In this document: positions 43,085 to 51,444 of the stretch, piece by piece
How positions within the stretch are numbered: the first letter of the stretch is position 1
Layout: each line of letters opens with the position of its first letter
Assembly (NCBI GenBank): GCA_963590165.1
Contig: CAVANO010000015.1
Span: forward strand, 62,001 to 126,000
DNA: 64,000 nt
Reading direction: 5' to 3'
Source of the DNA: UBA11524 sp963590165
Lineage (GTDB): Bacteria > Bacillota > Clostridia > Christensenellales > Aristaeellaceae
Position numbers and translations under genes: made by a program
Notes under the pieces: model-generated
Database searches by the model: none
Told to the model about the DNA's origin: nothing
The model's input: only the letters and a program-made list of their open reading frames with translations

Positions 43085-43306
43085 TCAGGTTTTGCTGCGC
43101 CAGGTGATGCGGCCGCGGTTCAGGTCATAGGGCGACAGCTCGATTTTAACCTTGTCGCCGGGGTAGATGCGGATGAAATTCATGCGCATCTTGCCGGAAA
43201 TGACGGCGGTCACGATATGACCATTCGGCAGTTCCACCTTGAACATGGCGTTGGGAAGAGCCTCAGTGACCTTTCCTTCCAGCTCGATGACATCGCTCTT
43301 GGACAT
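43085..43306 (-). CDS. infA: Translation initiation factor IF-1
   Basis: The 73-residue OB-fold protein starts MSKSDVIELEGKVTEALPNA and contains FKVELPNGHIVTAVISGKMR and NFIRIYPGDKVKIELSPYDL. It helps IF-3 and IF-2 select the start codon. It begins 1 base after the KOW-protein stop, so is cotranslated. Confidence 0.97.
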   Translation of the reverse strand: MSKSDVIELEGKVTEALPNAMFKVELPNGHIVTAVISGKMRMNFIRIYPGDKVKIELSPYDLNRGRITWRSKT

Positions 43307-43307
43307 G

Positions 43308-43643
43308 TCAGTCCTCCTTGTTGATCCCAGCCGCGGCAGTGTCCGAGCAGGGATGATCGGTCTTGGCGGTCAGCGAAAGCCCGTGCGCTGAGAGCGCAGT
43401 GCGCAGATCGCTGTCCTGTAGATGCTGATTGGGCAGCGCCTGACTGTCCACGTTCACCAGAATGGGCTTCGGGCGCAGATGCATCGTCTTTTTCTTCTTC
43501 GGGTGATCGATTTTGCGGCTCAGACCGTCCGCCATCAGCACGTACCGGTCATCGAGCACCTCAAGCACCACGAAAAACCGACCTGCATCGCGTCCCTGAA
43601 CCGATTGCACAACGCGCCCCGGTTCCATCGTCAGCCGTTCCAT
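43308..43643 (-). CDS. KOW-motif RNA-binding protein (L14e-like)
   Basis: The 111-residue protein has an N-terminal KOW-type fold: PGRVVQSVQGRDAGRFFVVLEV and DRYVLMADGLSRKIDHPKKKK. Similar small KOW proteins lie between map and infA in many Clostridia and are probably ribosome-associated; precise role unknown. The C-terminal part after residue 75 is variable. Its ATG overlaps the map stop (TGATG) and infA starts 1 base after its stop. Confidence 0.85.
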   Translation of the reverse strand: MERLTMEPGRVVQSVQGRDAGRFFVVLEVLDDRYVLMADGLSRKIDHPKKKKTMHLRPKPILVNVDSQALPNQHLQDSDLRTALSAHGLSLTAKTDHPCSDTAAAGINKED

Positions 43644-44419
43644 CAGGCTTCCTCCCCCCAGGTGAAACCCGGGTATGTCAGCACCTCAGGCAGCCCGTCC
43701 TCGCCGATGGCGATGGTGTGCTCGTAGTGCGAAGCGAGGCTTCCGTCCCGCGTGCGGCAGCACCACTGGTCGGGGTCGCAGGTGATGCGGTAGTCGCCCA
43801 TCGTTATCATCGGCTCGATCGCGATCGTCATCCCCTTGCGAAGACGAAGTCCGCGATCCGGCGTGCCGAAATTGTACACAGGCGGATCCTCATGCATCTC
43901 CCTGCCGATGCCGTGCCCCGTGAGGTCACGGATGACGCCGTAGCCGTTCTTCTCAGCGACTTCCTGAATGGCGTGACCGACATCACCCAGACGCTTGCCG
44001 GCAATCGCCTGCCGTGCACCAGCCCAGAAGCACTGCTCCGTCACATCGATGAGGTGCTGCGCCTCCGGCGTGATTTTGCCGACACCCATGGTGAAGGCGC
44101 TGTCAGCCTGCCAGCCGTCCAGCACCAGACCGCAGTCGATGGAGAGAATCTGACCTTCCTCAAGAATCTGCTTTTCCGAAGGAATGCCATGCACCACTGC
44201 GTCATCGACCGATGCGCAAATCGTTGCCGGATAGCCCTCGTAATGCAGGAAGGAAGGAATCGCATGATGCTTGCGGATGAGCTGCTCGGCATAAACATCG
44301 AGCGCAGCCGTGCTGATGCCAGGCTTCACAGCCTCGCGCAGGCGGCAGAGCACCTCGTAGAGGAGCGCTCCGGCATCGCGCATTTTGCCGATTTGCTCAG
44401 GATTCTTCAAACTGATCAT
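43643..44419 (-). CDS. map: Methionine aminopeptidase, type I
   Basis: The 258-residue enzyme removes the initiator methionine. Metal ligands are visible: Asp in LVLDGWQADSAF, His in LTGHGIGREMHEDP, Glu in AIEPMITMG and Glu in HYEHTIAI; VVHGIPSE is the substrate-pocket histidine. No N-terminal zinc finger, the short (type Ia) form. It lies 6 bases after adk. Confidence 0.96.
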   Translation of the reverse strand: MISLKNPEQIGKMRDAGALLYEVLCRLREAVKPGISTAALDVYAEQLIRKHHAIPSFLHYEGYPATICASVDDAVVHGIPSEKQILEEGQILSIDCGLVLDGWQADSAFTMGVGKITPEAQHLIDVTEQCFWAGARQAIAGKRLGDVGHAIQEVAEKNGYGVIRDLTGHGIGREMHEDPPVYNFGTPDRGLRLRKGMTIAIEPMITMGDYRITCDPDQWCCRTRDGSLASHYEHTIAIGEDGLPEVLTYPGFTWGEEA

Positions 44420-44425
44420 GATGTA

Positions 44426-45049
44426 TTAGCCCTTTACAATGGCCATGATGGATTCGAAAATCGTATCCATGTCCTGATCGCCGTCGATAACGCGTAGCAG
44501 ACCCTTGCCGCGATAGAAATCAACCAGCGGCGCAGTCTGATTGTGGTACACGGTCAGGCGGTTCAGGACGGTCTCGGCCTTGTCGTCAGCGCGCTGAACA
44601 AGCGTTTCGCCGCACGAAGCGCACTTCGTTTCGTTGCCGAGACGCGATACATGGTAGGTAGCGCCGCACTTGAGGCAGACGCGGCGTCCGCTGAGACGCT
44701 CGATGAGCTTCTCGTCCGCCACATCCAGGTCAATGACGGCGTTGATTTCGGCAATACCCTCAAGCGCTTCCGCCTGCGGAACAGTCCGCGGGAAACCGTC
44801 GAGGATGTAGCCGTTCTTTGCATCGTCCTGCGCAAGACGGTCACGCACGATGTCAATGATGACGTCGTCCGGCACCAGCTGTCCGGCATCGATGTAGCTC
44901 TTTGCCTTCAGTCCGGTGGGTGTCTGCTCCTTGATGGCACGGCGAAGAATGTCGCCGGTGGAAATCTGCGGGATGTTCAGGGCACTGCAGATGCGCTGCG
45001 CCTGCGTCCCTTTCCCGGCGCCGGGAGGTCCCAAGAAGATGATATTCAT
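44426..45049 (-). CDS. adk: Adenylate kinase with zinc lid
   Basis: From the ATG at 45049 (MNIIFLGPPGAGKGTQAQR), with AAGGAGC upstream, the product is 207 residues; the open frame extends 9 codons further without a site. P-loop GPPGAGKGT, GFPRTVPQAEAL, and the lid zinc motif C-x2-C-x16-C-x2-C (CLKCGATYHV ... CASCGETL) are visible. It catalyses 2 ADP to ATP plus AMP. It is separated from secY by 112 bases holding a strong hairpin. Confidence 0.96.
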   Translation of the reverse strand: MNIIFLGPPGAGKGTQAQRICSALNIPQISTGDILRRAIKEQTPTGLKAKSYIDAGQLVPDDVIIDIVRDRLAQDDAKNGYILDGFPRTVPQAEALEGIAEINAVIDLDVADEKLIERLSGRRVCLKCGATYHVSRLGNETKCASCGETLVQRADDKAETVLNRLTVYHNQTAPLVDFYRGKGLLRVIDGDQDMDTIFESIMAIVKG

Positions 45050-45110
45050 CCGGATGCTCCTTCCTGCTTGTTTCAATCAGCGCGAATGGTAATTTGTTCA
45101 GTGAAGAACA

Positions 45111-45153
45111 CAAGCCATGCACCGGAAAACGCGTTCCAACGGTGCATGGCTTG
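45111..45153 (-). terminator. Strong hairpin between secY and adk
   Basis: A perfect 14-bp stem (CAAGCCATGCACCG / CGGTGCATGGCTTG) around a 15-base loop starts 8 bases after the secY stop. On the minus strand it is followed by TGTTCTTC, only weakly T-rich. It may attenuate or process the message between secY and adk; no new promoter was seen before adk. Confidence 0.7.
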
Positions 45154-45161
45154 CGTATGAA

Positions 45162-46430
45162 TTACATGAAGCCGTTGTCTTTGTCGGTTTCAATGCCGCG
45201 GATGGACAGCTCGCCTTCCACCGTGCGCATCGTTTCAAGAGAAACGCTGACAGCAATCAGGATGGAGGAGGCAGCGAACGGCAGGCTCGTGACCCAAGAG
45301 GTCAGCAGCGTCGGCACCACGGCCAGCACAGCGAGGAACAGCGCCGCAAACAGATTGAGGCGGTTCATCGTGCGGGCGAGGTAGTCGCGGATATTCTTGC
45401 CGCGCTGTCCAGGGATGGTCGCACCCTGCTCCATGAGCTGCTTCGCCTGCTTATTCGGATCAAAGCTGATGGACGAATAGAAGAAGGTGAAGCCGATAAT
45501 CAGGAGCGCGGAGAGGATCATGTACACCCAGGAGCCGCTGGACAGATACGTGTTGCACCAAGACGTAAAGCCGCTGTTGGGCGCCACCAACGCACCGATC
45601 GTTCCGGGGAACGCCAGCAGGCTGTAGGCGAAGATCAGCGGAAGAACGCCGACGGACACGACCTTCAGGGTCATGTGGGTGTTCTGACCGCCATACACGC
45701 GGCGGCCCTTGACCTGCTTAGCGATCTGCAGCGGAATGCGGCGCTCGCCAAGGTCGACATAGGTAACAGCGAAGGTCATGACGAGCAGCATCACGATGAT
45801 CACCAGCACAGACAGCCAAGAGGTCGTCGTGCCGTTGGCAACCGCAGTATAGATGTTGCTTGCCACACCATTGAAGAGGTTGGATACGATACCGGCGAAG
45901 ATCAGCAGGCTGATGCCGTTGCCGATGCCCTTGTCGGTGATGCGCTCGCCGATCCACATGGCCAGTGCAGCGCCGCCAGCCATGCTCAGGCCGACCAGCA
46001 CCGTATTATACCAGCCATCCTTCACGTAGCCGGCCGCGTTCGCCAGACCAATGGCCTGGAAAACAGCGAGACCAACCGTGACATAGCGGGTGATGCGCGC
46101 CATCTTCTCCTGGCCGCCTTCTTCCTCCTGCATACGCTGCAGGGACGGGAAAGCGACTGCCAGAAGCTGCATGATAATGCTGGCGTTGATGTAAGGCGTG
46201 ATGCCCATTGCCATGATGGTCATCTGACCAAAGGCATTACCGGTCATCATCTGCATCATGCTCAGCAGAGGCAGCGACATAAAGCTGTTTTCTTCGCTCA
46301 GTTTGCTGACGTCAATGCCGGGCGCCGGAATGACGCCGACAAGACGATAGATAACGAGCATCAGGAACGTATAGAGAACCTTTTTGCGAAGGTCTTCGAT
46401 CTTCCATAGCTTGCGAACTGTCTCAAGCAT
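45162..46430 (-). CDS. secY: Preprotein translocase subunit SecY
   Basis: A 422-residue membrane protein with ten predicted helices, the central pore of the Sec translocon. Family stretches: RLVGVIPAPGIDVSKL, MGITPYINASIIMQLLAV, TYVDLGERRIPLQIAKQ, VLPLIFAYSLLAFPGTI and DPNKQAKQLMEQGATIPGQR. It starts 1 base after the L15 stop, the usual spc-operon position. Confidence 0.97.
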   Translation of the reverse strand: MLETVRKLWKIEDLRKKVLYTFLMLVIYRLVGVIPAPGIDVSKLSEENSFMSLPLLSMMQMMTGNAFGQMTIMAMGITPYINASIIMQLLAVAFPSLQRMQEEEGGQEKMARITRYVTVGLAVFQAIGLANAAGYVKDGWYNTVLVGLSMAGGAALAMWIGERITDKGIGNGISLLIFAGIVSNLFNGVASNIYTAVANGTTTSWLSVLVIIVMLLVMTFAVTYVDLGERRIPLQIAKQVKGRRVYGGQNTHMTLKVVSVGVLPLIFAYSLLAFPGTIGALVAPNSGFTSWCNTYLSSGSWVYMILSALLIIGFTFFYSSISFDPNKQAKQLMEQGATIPGQRGKNIRDYLARTMNRLNLFAALFLAVLAVVPTLLTSWVTSLPFAASSILIAVSVSLETMRTVEGELSIRGIETDKDNGFM

Positions 46431-46431
46431 G

Positions 46432-46872
46432 TCAGATCACCTCGGCAGTGCCGCCAACGGCCTCGATCTTCTCCTTCGCGGAAGCGGTGAACTTCGCAGC
46501 CTTCACGGTCAGCTTCTTCGTCAGCTCGCCGTTGCCCAGAATCTTCAGGCCGCCCAGCTCCTTGCGGACAAGACCGGCGTCCTTCAGGGTTTCCAGATCA
46601 ATAACGGTGCCGTCCTCAAACACGTTGAGGTTCTCGACGTTAACCGTTGCATAATCCGTGCCGAAGATATTGGTGAAGCCCTTCTTCGGGATGCGGCGAT
46701 ACAGAGGCATCTGGCCGCCCTCGAAGCCGGGGCGCTTGCCGCCGCCGCTGCGGGCCTTGGCACCCTTGTGACCTTTACCGGAGGTCTTGCCCAGACCGGA
46801 ACCGACGCCGCGGCCAAGACGCTTGGCAGCCTGCGTAGAGCCCTCGGCGGGATGCAGCTCGTGCAGTTTCAT
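46432..46872 (-). CDS. rplO: 50S ribosomal protein L15
   Basis: 146 residues. MKLHELHPAEGSTQAAKRLG, the glycine/lysine-rich GSGLGKTSGKGHKG, GFEGGQMPLYRRIPKKGF and the C-terminal VKAAKFTASAKEKIEAVGG are L15 hallmarks. Thirteen bases after rpmD. Confidence 0.97.
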   Translation of the reverse strand: MKLHELHPAEGSTQAAKRLGRGVGSGLGKTSGKGHKGAKARSGGGKRPGFEGGQMPLYRRIPKKGFTNIFGTDYATVNVENLNVFEDGTVIDLETLKDAGLVRKELGGLKILGNGELTKKLTVKAAKFTASAKEKIEAVGGTAEVI

Positions 46873-46885
46873 GGCTTACCCTCCT

Positions 46886-47065
46886 TTACTCGTTGACTTC
46901 TTCGACCTTCACCATGTGCTTCACAGTGAAAATCTGACCGCGGATTGCGGCATTGTCAGGCTTCAGGACGGTCTGGCCAACCTTGCGAAGACCCAGCGCC
47001 GCCACCGTCGCCTTGTGTACCGGCAGAGTCGCGATCGGGGACTTGATGAGCGTAACTTTCAGCAT
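46886..47065 (-). CDS. rpmD: 50S ribosomal protein L30
   Basis: A 59-residue protein, MLKVTLIKSPIATLPVHKAT, then GLRKVGQTVLKPDNAAIRGQ, with the typical bacterial L30 length and the T-L-x(n)-H-K-x-T-V-x-A-L-G-L pattern. AGGAAGAGG lies upstream. Fourteen bases after rpsE. Confidence 0.97.
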   Translation of the reverse strand: MLKVTLIKSPIATLPVHKATVAALGLRKVGQTVLKPDNAAIRGQIFTVKHMVKVEEVNE

Positions 47066-47079
47066 TGTCCTCTTCCTCC

Positions 47080-47577
47080 TCAGCCAAGCAGTTCTTCCAC
47101 GGTCTTGCCGCGCATCTTAGCGACCTGCTCAGCGCTGCGGAGCAGCTTGAGGGCTTCCAGCGTAGCCTTGACCATGTTAATCGGGTTGTTCGTGCCGAAG
47201 GACTTGGTGCGGATGTCGCGGACACCAGCCAGTTCCAGCACCGCACGAGCGGCGCCGCCGGCGATCACGCCGGTACCTTCGGGAGCGGGCAGCAAGACCA
47301 CCTTGGAGGTGGAGAAGTAACCCGTCGTATTGTGCGGGATGGTGGTGCCGTCCATCGGCACGGTCACGAGATGCTTCTTGGCATCCTCAGTGGCCTTGCG
47401 GATGGCTTCCGGGATCTCAGCGGCCTTGCCCATGCCGGCGCCGACGCGACCCTTTTCGTCGCCAACGACCACCAGCGCGGAGAACCGCATGTTGCGGCCG
47501 CCCTTAACGGTCTTGGAGACGCGGTTGACAGCAACCAGACGATCCTTAAATTCGCTTTCCTGTCCGTAGCGTTGCAT
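47080..47577 (-). CDS. rpsE: 30S ribosomal protein S5
   Basis: From the ATG at 47577 (MQRYGQESEFKDRLVAVNRV) the protein is 165 residues; a TTG 21 bases earlier overlaps the AAGGAGG site. SALVVVGDEKGRVGAGMGKA and EIPEAIRKATEDAKK are S5 signatures, and GTGVIAGGAARAVLELAGV the second domain. S5 helps decoding fidelity. Confidence 0.97.
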   Translation of the reverse strand: MQRYGQESEFKDRLVAVNRVSKTVKGGRNMRFSALVVVGDEKGRVGAGMGKAAEIPEAIRKATEDAKKHLVTVPMDGTTIPHNTTGYFSTSKVVLLPAPEGTGVIAGGAARAVLELAGVRDIRTKSFGTNNPINMVKATLEALKLLRSAEQVAKMRGKTVEELLG

Positions 47578-47598
47578 TTGCTCTGCTGCCTCCTTCAA

Positions 47599-47967
47599 TT
47601 AGAAATCCAGACCCGCTTCACGGGCCCCCGCAGCAACCTCCGCAACGCGGCCAGTGTAGACATAGCCGCCGCGATCGAACACCACGGTCTTGTAGCCAGC
47701 AGCGAGGGCACGCTCACCGATGAGCTTGCCCACCAGCTTGGCAGCGCCCTTCTTGTCCAGATCACCCAGCTGCGCCTGCACGTCCTTCTCCAGGGTGGAA
47801 GCGGAGCAGAGGGTCTTGCCAGCCACATCATCGATGAGCTGAACCTGGATGTGCTTCAGGCTGCGGTAAACGGACAGACGCGGCATGTCGGGGGTGCCGC
47901 TGATCTTCTTACGAACGCGGGCATGACGGATCTCGCGGATCTCATTACGGTCGCGCTTTGTGAACAT
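47599..47967 (-). CDS. rplR: 50S ribosomal protein L18
   Basis: 122 residues with basic N-terminus (MFTKRDRNEIREIRHARVRK), RLSVYRSLKHIQVQLIDDVA and FDRGGYVYTGRVAEVAAGAR at the C-terminus. Binds 5S rRNA with L5. Eighteen bases after rplF. Confidence 0.97.
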   Translation of the reverse strand: MFTKRDRNEIREIRHARVRKKISGTPDMPRLSVYRSLKHIQVQLIDDVAGKTLCSASTLEKDVQAQLGDLDKKGAAKLVGKLIGERALAAGYKTVVFDRGGYVYTGRVAEVAAGAREAGLDF

Positions 47968-47985
47968 ATGCAGTCACTCCCTCTC

Positions 47986-48531
47986 TTACTTCTTACCGGT
48001 CTTGCCCTGCTTGCGGCGGATGTGCTCACCGGTGTACTTGATGCCCTTGCCCAGGTAGGGTTCAGGCTTGCGGATGGCACGGATGTCGGCCGCAAGATTG
48101 CCGACCTGCTGCTTGTCGATGCCCTTCACGATGATGGTGTTGGCGTTGGGCGTCTCGAAGCTGATATTTTCGGGTGCGTCAAGGATGACGGGGTGAGAGA
48201 AGCCGATGTTGATGGTCAGCTTCTTGCCGCCTTCCGCAGCCGCACGATAGCCGGTGCCGACGAGCTCGAGCGTCTTGGAGAAGCCGTCCGTCACGCCGAC
48301 AACCATGTTGTGCACCAGCGCACGGTACAGGCCGTGCAGGGCGCGGGTTTGCTTATTATCATCGGGGCGGGTCAGGGTCAGCGTGTTGCCTTCCTGATTC
48401 ACGGTAATAATGTGATTCACCTGCAGGTTCATGGAGCCCTTGGGGCCCTTCACCGTAACGAGGTTATTGCTGTCCACATTGACCGTCACGCCCGCGGGAA
48501 CAGTGATCGGAAGTCGTCCGATACGAGACAT
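47986..48531 (-). CDS. rplF: 50S ribosomal protein L6
   Basis: 181 residues. MSRIGRLPITVPAGVTVNVD and the C-terminal RAIRKPEPYLGKGIKYTGEH with basic tail RRKQGKTGKK are diagnostic. LVGTGYRAAAEGGKKLTI marks the repeat of two similar domains. Thirty bases after rpsH. Confidence 0.97.
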   Translation of the reverse strand: MSRIGRLPITVPAGVTVNVDSNNLVTVKGPKGSMNLQVNHIITVNQEGNTLTLTRPDDNKQTRALHGLYRALVHNMVVGVTDGFSKTLELVGTGYRAAAEGGKKLTINIGFSHPVILDAPENISFETPNANTIIVKGIDKQQVGNLAADIRAIRKPEPYLGKGIKYTGEHIRRKQGKTGKK

Positions 48532-48561
48532 GAAATCACACCTCCTACAAACGTGTCGGTA

Positions 48562-48960
48562 TTACCAGATGTAGGCCAGCACTTCGCCGCCGATGGCGTT
48601 CTTGCGAGCCTCTTTGTCCGTCATCAGACCCTTGCTGGTGCTGATGATGGCGATGCCCAGACCGCCCAGAACCTTGGGCAGCTCTTCGCAGCGCGCGTAC
48701 ACGCGCAGGCCGGGCTTGCTGATGCGCTTGAGACCCGCGATCACCGGGGTCTTGCCGTTGATATACTTCAAAGTCACCTTGATGGAGCCCTGCAGGCCGT
48801 CATCAATGTAGTCCACAGCCTTCACGTAGCCTTCCGCCAGCAGAATCTTGGCGATAGCCTTCTTGGTGTTGCTGGCCGGCAGCGTCACAGCCTCGTGCTT
48901 CGCGACCTGTGCGTTGCGGATTCGGGTGAGCATATCGGCGATGGGATCATTCACAACCAT
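48562..48960 (-). CDS. rpsH: 30S ribosomal protein S8
   Basis: 132 residues; MVVNDPIADMLTRIRNAQVA at the N-terminus and GLGIAIISTSKGLMTDKEAR plus GEVLAYIW at the C-terminus are S8 hallmarks. In model bacteria S8 represses the spc operon by binding mRNA near rplE; no such site was identified here. Confidence 0.97.
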   Translation of the reverse strand: MVVNDPIADMLTRIRNAQVAKHEAVTLPASNTKKAIAKILLAEGYVKAVDYIDDGLQGSIKVTLKYINGKTPVIAGLKRISKPGLRVYARCEELPKVLGGLGIAIISTSKGLMTDKEARKNAIGGEVLAYIW

Positions 48961-48990
48961 GTTGGTACCTCCTTCCGTTTCTCTCCCCGA

Positions 48991-49176
48991 TTACCAGCTG
49001 GCCTTGCGCACGCCCGGAATCTCGCCCTTGTAGGCCAGCTCACGGAAGCAGATACGGCAGACGCCGTACTTGCGCAGGACAGAGTGGGGACGGCCGCACA
49101 GACGGCAGCGGGTGTAAGCGCGGGTGGAGAACTTGGGCGTCCTCGCCTGCTTGAGCTTCATACTCAACTTTGCCAT
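48991..49176 (-). CDS. rpsN: 30S ribosomal protein S14, zinc type
   Basis: A 61-residue short form with CRLCGRPHSVLRKYGVCRIC (C-x2-C-x12-C-x2-C), the zinc-binding S14Z common in Bacillota and Actinobacteria, and the C-terminal ELAYKGEIPGVRKASW. Thirty bases before rpsH. Confidence 0.97.
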   Translation of the reverse strand: MAKLSMKLKQARTPKFSTRAYTRCRLCGRPHSVLRKYGVCRICFRELAYKGEIPGVRKASW

Positions 49177-49194
49177 AAGATGTTCTCCTCCTTA

Positions 49195-49740
49195 TTACGC
49201 CTGCACGAAGGGCATGCCCAGGAGACGCAGAAGCTCCTTGCACTCTTCGTCGGTCTTGGCGGTGGTGACAAAAATCATCTCCATGCCGCGAATGTGCTCG
49301 ACCTTATCGTACTCGATTTCGGGGAAGAGCAGCTGCTCACGGATGCCCAGGGCGTAATTGCCGCGGCCGTCGAAGGCCTTGTCAGAAACGCCGCGGAAGT
49401 CACGGACGCGGGGCAGCGCAACGCTGACGAGCTTATCCATGAATTCTTCCATGCGAGCGCCGCGCAGGGTAACCTTCGCGCCAACGTTCTGGCCCTCACG
49501 GAGCTTGAAGTTTGCAATGGACTTCTTGGCCTTGGTGATCATCGGCTTCTGACCAGCGATGGTGGTCAGCTCATTGACTGCCATTTCGAATGCCTTGGCA
49601 TTGTCCTTGCAGTCGCCCAGACCCATGTTGATCACGATCTTTTCGAGCTTCGGGATCTCCATGACGTTCTTGTAGCCGAACTTCTGCTGAAGAGCAGGAA
49701 CAGCCTCGGCCAGATACTTTTCCTTAATACGGGTAGCCAT
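49195..49740 (-). CDS. rplE: 50S ribosomal protein L5
   Basis: 181 residues. VMEIPKLEKIVINMGLGD, KAKKSIANFKLREGQNVGAK and the C-terminal IFVTTAKTDEECKELLRLLG are L5 motifs. Binds 5S rRNA and contacts the P-site tRNA. Seventeen bases after rplX. Confidence 0.97.
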   Translation of the reverse strand: MATRIKEKYLAEAVPALQQKFGYKNVMEIPKLEKIVINMGLGDCKDNAKAFEMAVNELTTIAGQKPMITKAKKSIANFKLREGQNVGAKVTLRGARMEEFMDKLVSVALPRVRDFRGVSDKAFDGRGNYALGIREQLLFPEIEYDKVEHIRGMEMIFVTTAKTDEECKELLRLLGMPFVQA

Positions 49741-49757
49741 CAGACTTTTCCTCCTTC

Positions 49758-50093
49758 TCAGTCAATATCAGCGCCGCACTTCTTGCAGACGCGGATCATG
49801 GTGCGGTTCTTCTTGCCGTTGGCATCCACAGTCTCATTGATCTTGTGGCTGACGCGGGTGGGCTTGCCGCACTTGGTGCAGATCAGCATCACGTTGGACG
49901 CATCGATGGGGGCTTCCTTCTTCACGATGCCGCCGGGCTGCATCGCGTTGCGGGCCTTCTGATGACGCGTGACCATGTTGACACCCTCGACGATGACCTT
50001 GCCGGTCTTGGGGAAGGCGACCGTGATCTTGCCCTGCTTGGACTTATCCTTGCCGGTGATGACCATCACCTGATCATTCTTGCGAACGTGCAT
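49758..50093 (-). CDS. rplX: 50S ribosomal protein L24
   Basis: 111 residues with an N-terminal KOW motif (NDQVMVITGKDKSKQGKI) and GVNMVTRHQKARNAMQPGG. The C-terminal extension carries CTKCGKPTRV and CKKCGADID, two CxxC pairs that would bind zinc, as in some Gram-positive L24 proteins. Confidence 0.97.
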   Translation of the reverse strand: MHVRKNDQVMVITGKDKSKQGKITVAFPKTGKVIVEGVNMVTRHQKARNAMQPGGIVKKEAPIDASNVMLICTKCGKPTRVSHKINETVDANGKKNRTMIRVCKKCGADID

Positions 50094-50106
50094 CTCTTCC
50101 GCCTCC

Positions 50107-50475
50107 TTACAGAACTTCGGGAGCCAGGGAGACGATCTTCATGAAGTCCTTCTCGCGCAGCTCACGGGCAACTGGTCCAAAGATACGGGTTCCGCGCGGC
50201 AGCTTGGCATCGTTGATGATAACGGCAGCGTTATCGTCGAACTTGATGTAGGAGCCGTCGGGACGCCGCTTGTTCTTGCGCATACGGACGATAACCGCCT
50301 TGACGACATCGCCCTTCTTCACGGTGCCGCCGGGGGTCGCGGTCTTGACGCTGGCCACGATGACATCACCGATGGAACCGTCACGCCGGAAAGAACCGCC
50401 CAGCACGCGGATGCACATGATTTCCTTGGCGCCGGAGTTATCGGCGACCTTAAGCCGGGTTTGCGGCTGAATCAT
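50107..50475 (-). CDS. rplN: 50S ribosomal protein L14
   Basis: 122 residues, MIQPQTRLKVADNSGAKEIM through RIFGPVARELREKDFMKIVS; highly conserved L14 sequence. Thirty bases after rpsQ. Confidence 0.97.
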   Translation of the reverse strand: MIQPQTRLKVADNSGAKEIMCIRVLGGSFRRDGSIGDVIVASVKTATPGGTVKKGDVVKAVIVRMRKNKRRPDGSYIKFDDNAAVIINDAKLPRGTRIFGPVARELREKDFMKIVSLAPEVL

Positions 50476-50505
50476 AGGGTTTTTCCTCCTTACATGACAG
50501 CGGGA

Positions 50506-50781
50506 TTACTTGGCCTTCTCGATGATCTCGACCAGGCGCCAGCGCTTGTCGCGGGACAGCGGACGAGTTTCCATCACGCGGATGGTGTCGCCGATGCCGC
50601 ACTCATTGTTTTCGTCATGAACCTTGAGCTTCGAGGTCTGGTTCATAATCTTGCCGTACAGGGGATGACGAACACGCGTCTTGATCTGAATGGTGACGGT
50701 CTTGTCCATCTTATCGGACACGACGACACCGATACGGGTCTTGCGCAGTCCGCGCTCCTGATTGTTGTTCGTTTCAGACAT
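50506..50781 (-). CDS. rpsQ: 30S ribosomal protein S17
   Basis: 91 residues. GVVVSDKMDKTVTIQIKTRV and IMNQTSKLKVHDENNECGIG then GDTIRVMETRPLSRDKRWRL are the S17 OB-fold signatures. 28 bases after rpmC. Confidence 0.97.
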   Translation of the reverse strand: MSETNNNQERGLRKTRIGVVVSDKMDKTVTIQIKTRVRHPLYGKIMNQTSKLKVHDENNECGIGDTIRVMETRPLSRDKRWRLVEIIEKAK

Positions 50782-50809
50782 GGCAGCAGCTGCCTCCTTC
50801 CAATCTCAC

Positions 50810-51001
50810 TTACGCCTGCTCCATCTGGCGCAGCACGGTCTTGGCGCGGGCAATGTCGCGCTTCACCGCAGTAATCTGCATGGTGTTCTGCAGCTGGCCG
50901 GTAGCGAGCTGGAAACGAAGGGTGAAGAGATCCTTCTTCAGCTCAGCGACCTTCTCGGTCAGCTGTTCCTTGCTCATGGACGTGAATTCATTCGCTTTCA
51001 T
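50810..51001 (-). CDS. rpmC: 50S ribosomal protein L29
   Basis: 63 residues; LKKDLFTLRFQLATGQLQNT and RDIARAKTVLRQ are the two-helix L29 motif. Its ATG shares one base with the rplP stop (TAATG), indicating translational coupling. Confidence 0.97.
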   Translation of the reverse strand: MKANEFTSMSKEQLTEKVAELKKDLFTLRFQLATGQLQNTMQITAVKRDIARAKTVLRQMEQA

Positions 51002-51441
51002 TACTCTTCACCACCCGCTTCTGTCACGGCTTCGTCAGCACGCTTGATGAACTTGGTCGTCAGGGGCAGCTTGTGGGCAGCAAGACGAAGTGCCTCGCGT
51101 GCAGCATCCTCAGGCACGCCTGCGATTTCAAACAGGACGCGGCCGGGCTTCACCACAGCAACCCAGTATTCCGGCGAGCCCTTGCCGGAACCCATGCGGG
51201 TCTCAGCGGGCTTTTCGGTCACGGGCTTATCCGGGAAAATCTTGATCCAGACCTGACCGCCACGCTTGGTGTAACGGGTCAGGGCGATACGGGCAGCCTC
51301 GATCTGCTGAGAGGTGACCCAGCAGGGCTCAGTGGCCTGAAGGCCGTAATCACCGTAAGCCAGGAAGTTGCCGCGATGGGCAGCACCCTTCATGCGGCCG
51401 CGGAAAACCTTGCGGCGCTTGACTCTCTTGGGCATCAGCAT
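51001..51441 (-). CDS. rplP: 50S ribosomal protein L16
   Basis: 146 residues from ATG 51441 (MLMPKRVKRRKVFRGRMKG); the second ATG at 51435 is an alternative, since the AAGGAGG site in the rpsC tail is 11 bases from the first and 17 from the second. SQQIEAARIALTRYTKRGG and GKGSPEYWVAVVKPGRVLFE are L16 signatures. Confidence 0.96.
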   Translation of the reverse strand: MLMPKRVKRRKVFRGRMKGAAHRGNFLAYGDYGLQATEPCWVTSQQIEAARIALTRYTKRGGQVWIKIFPDKPVTEKPAETRMGSGKGSPEYWVAVVKPGRVLFEIAGVPEDAAREALRLAAHKLPLTTKFIKRADEAVTEAGGEE

Positions 51442-51444
51442 GGA

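Noticed and set aside
47065..49962. 965-residue open frame on the plus strand across rpsE to rplX
   Set aside because: It is antisense to ten conserved, tightly packed ribosomal genes; long mirror frames are common in G+C-rich coding DNA, and no ribosome binding site or domain is visible.
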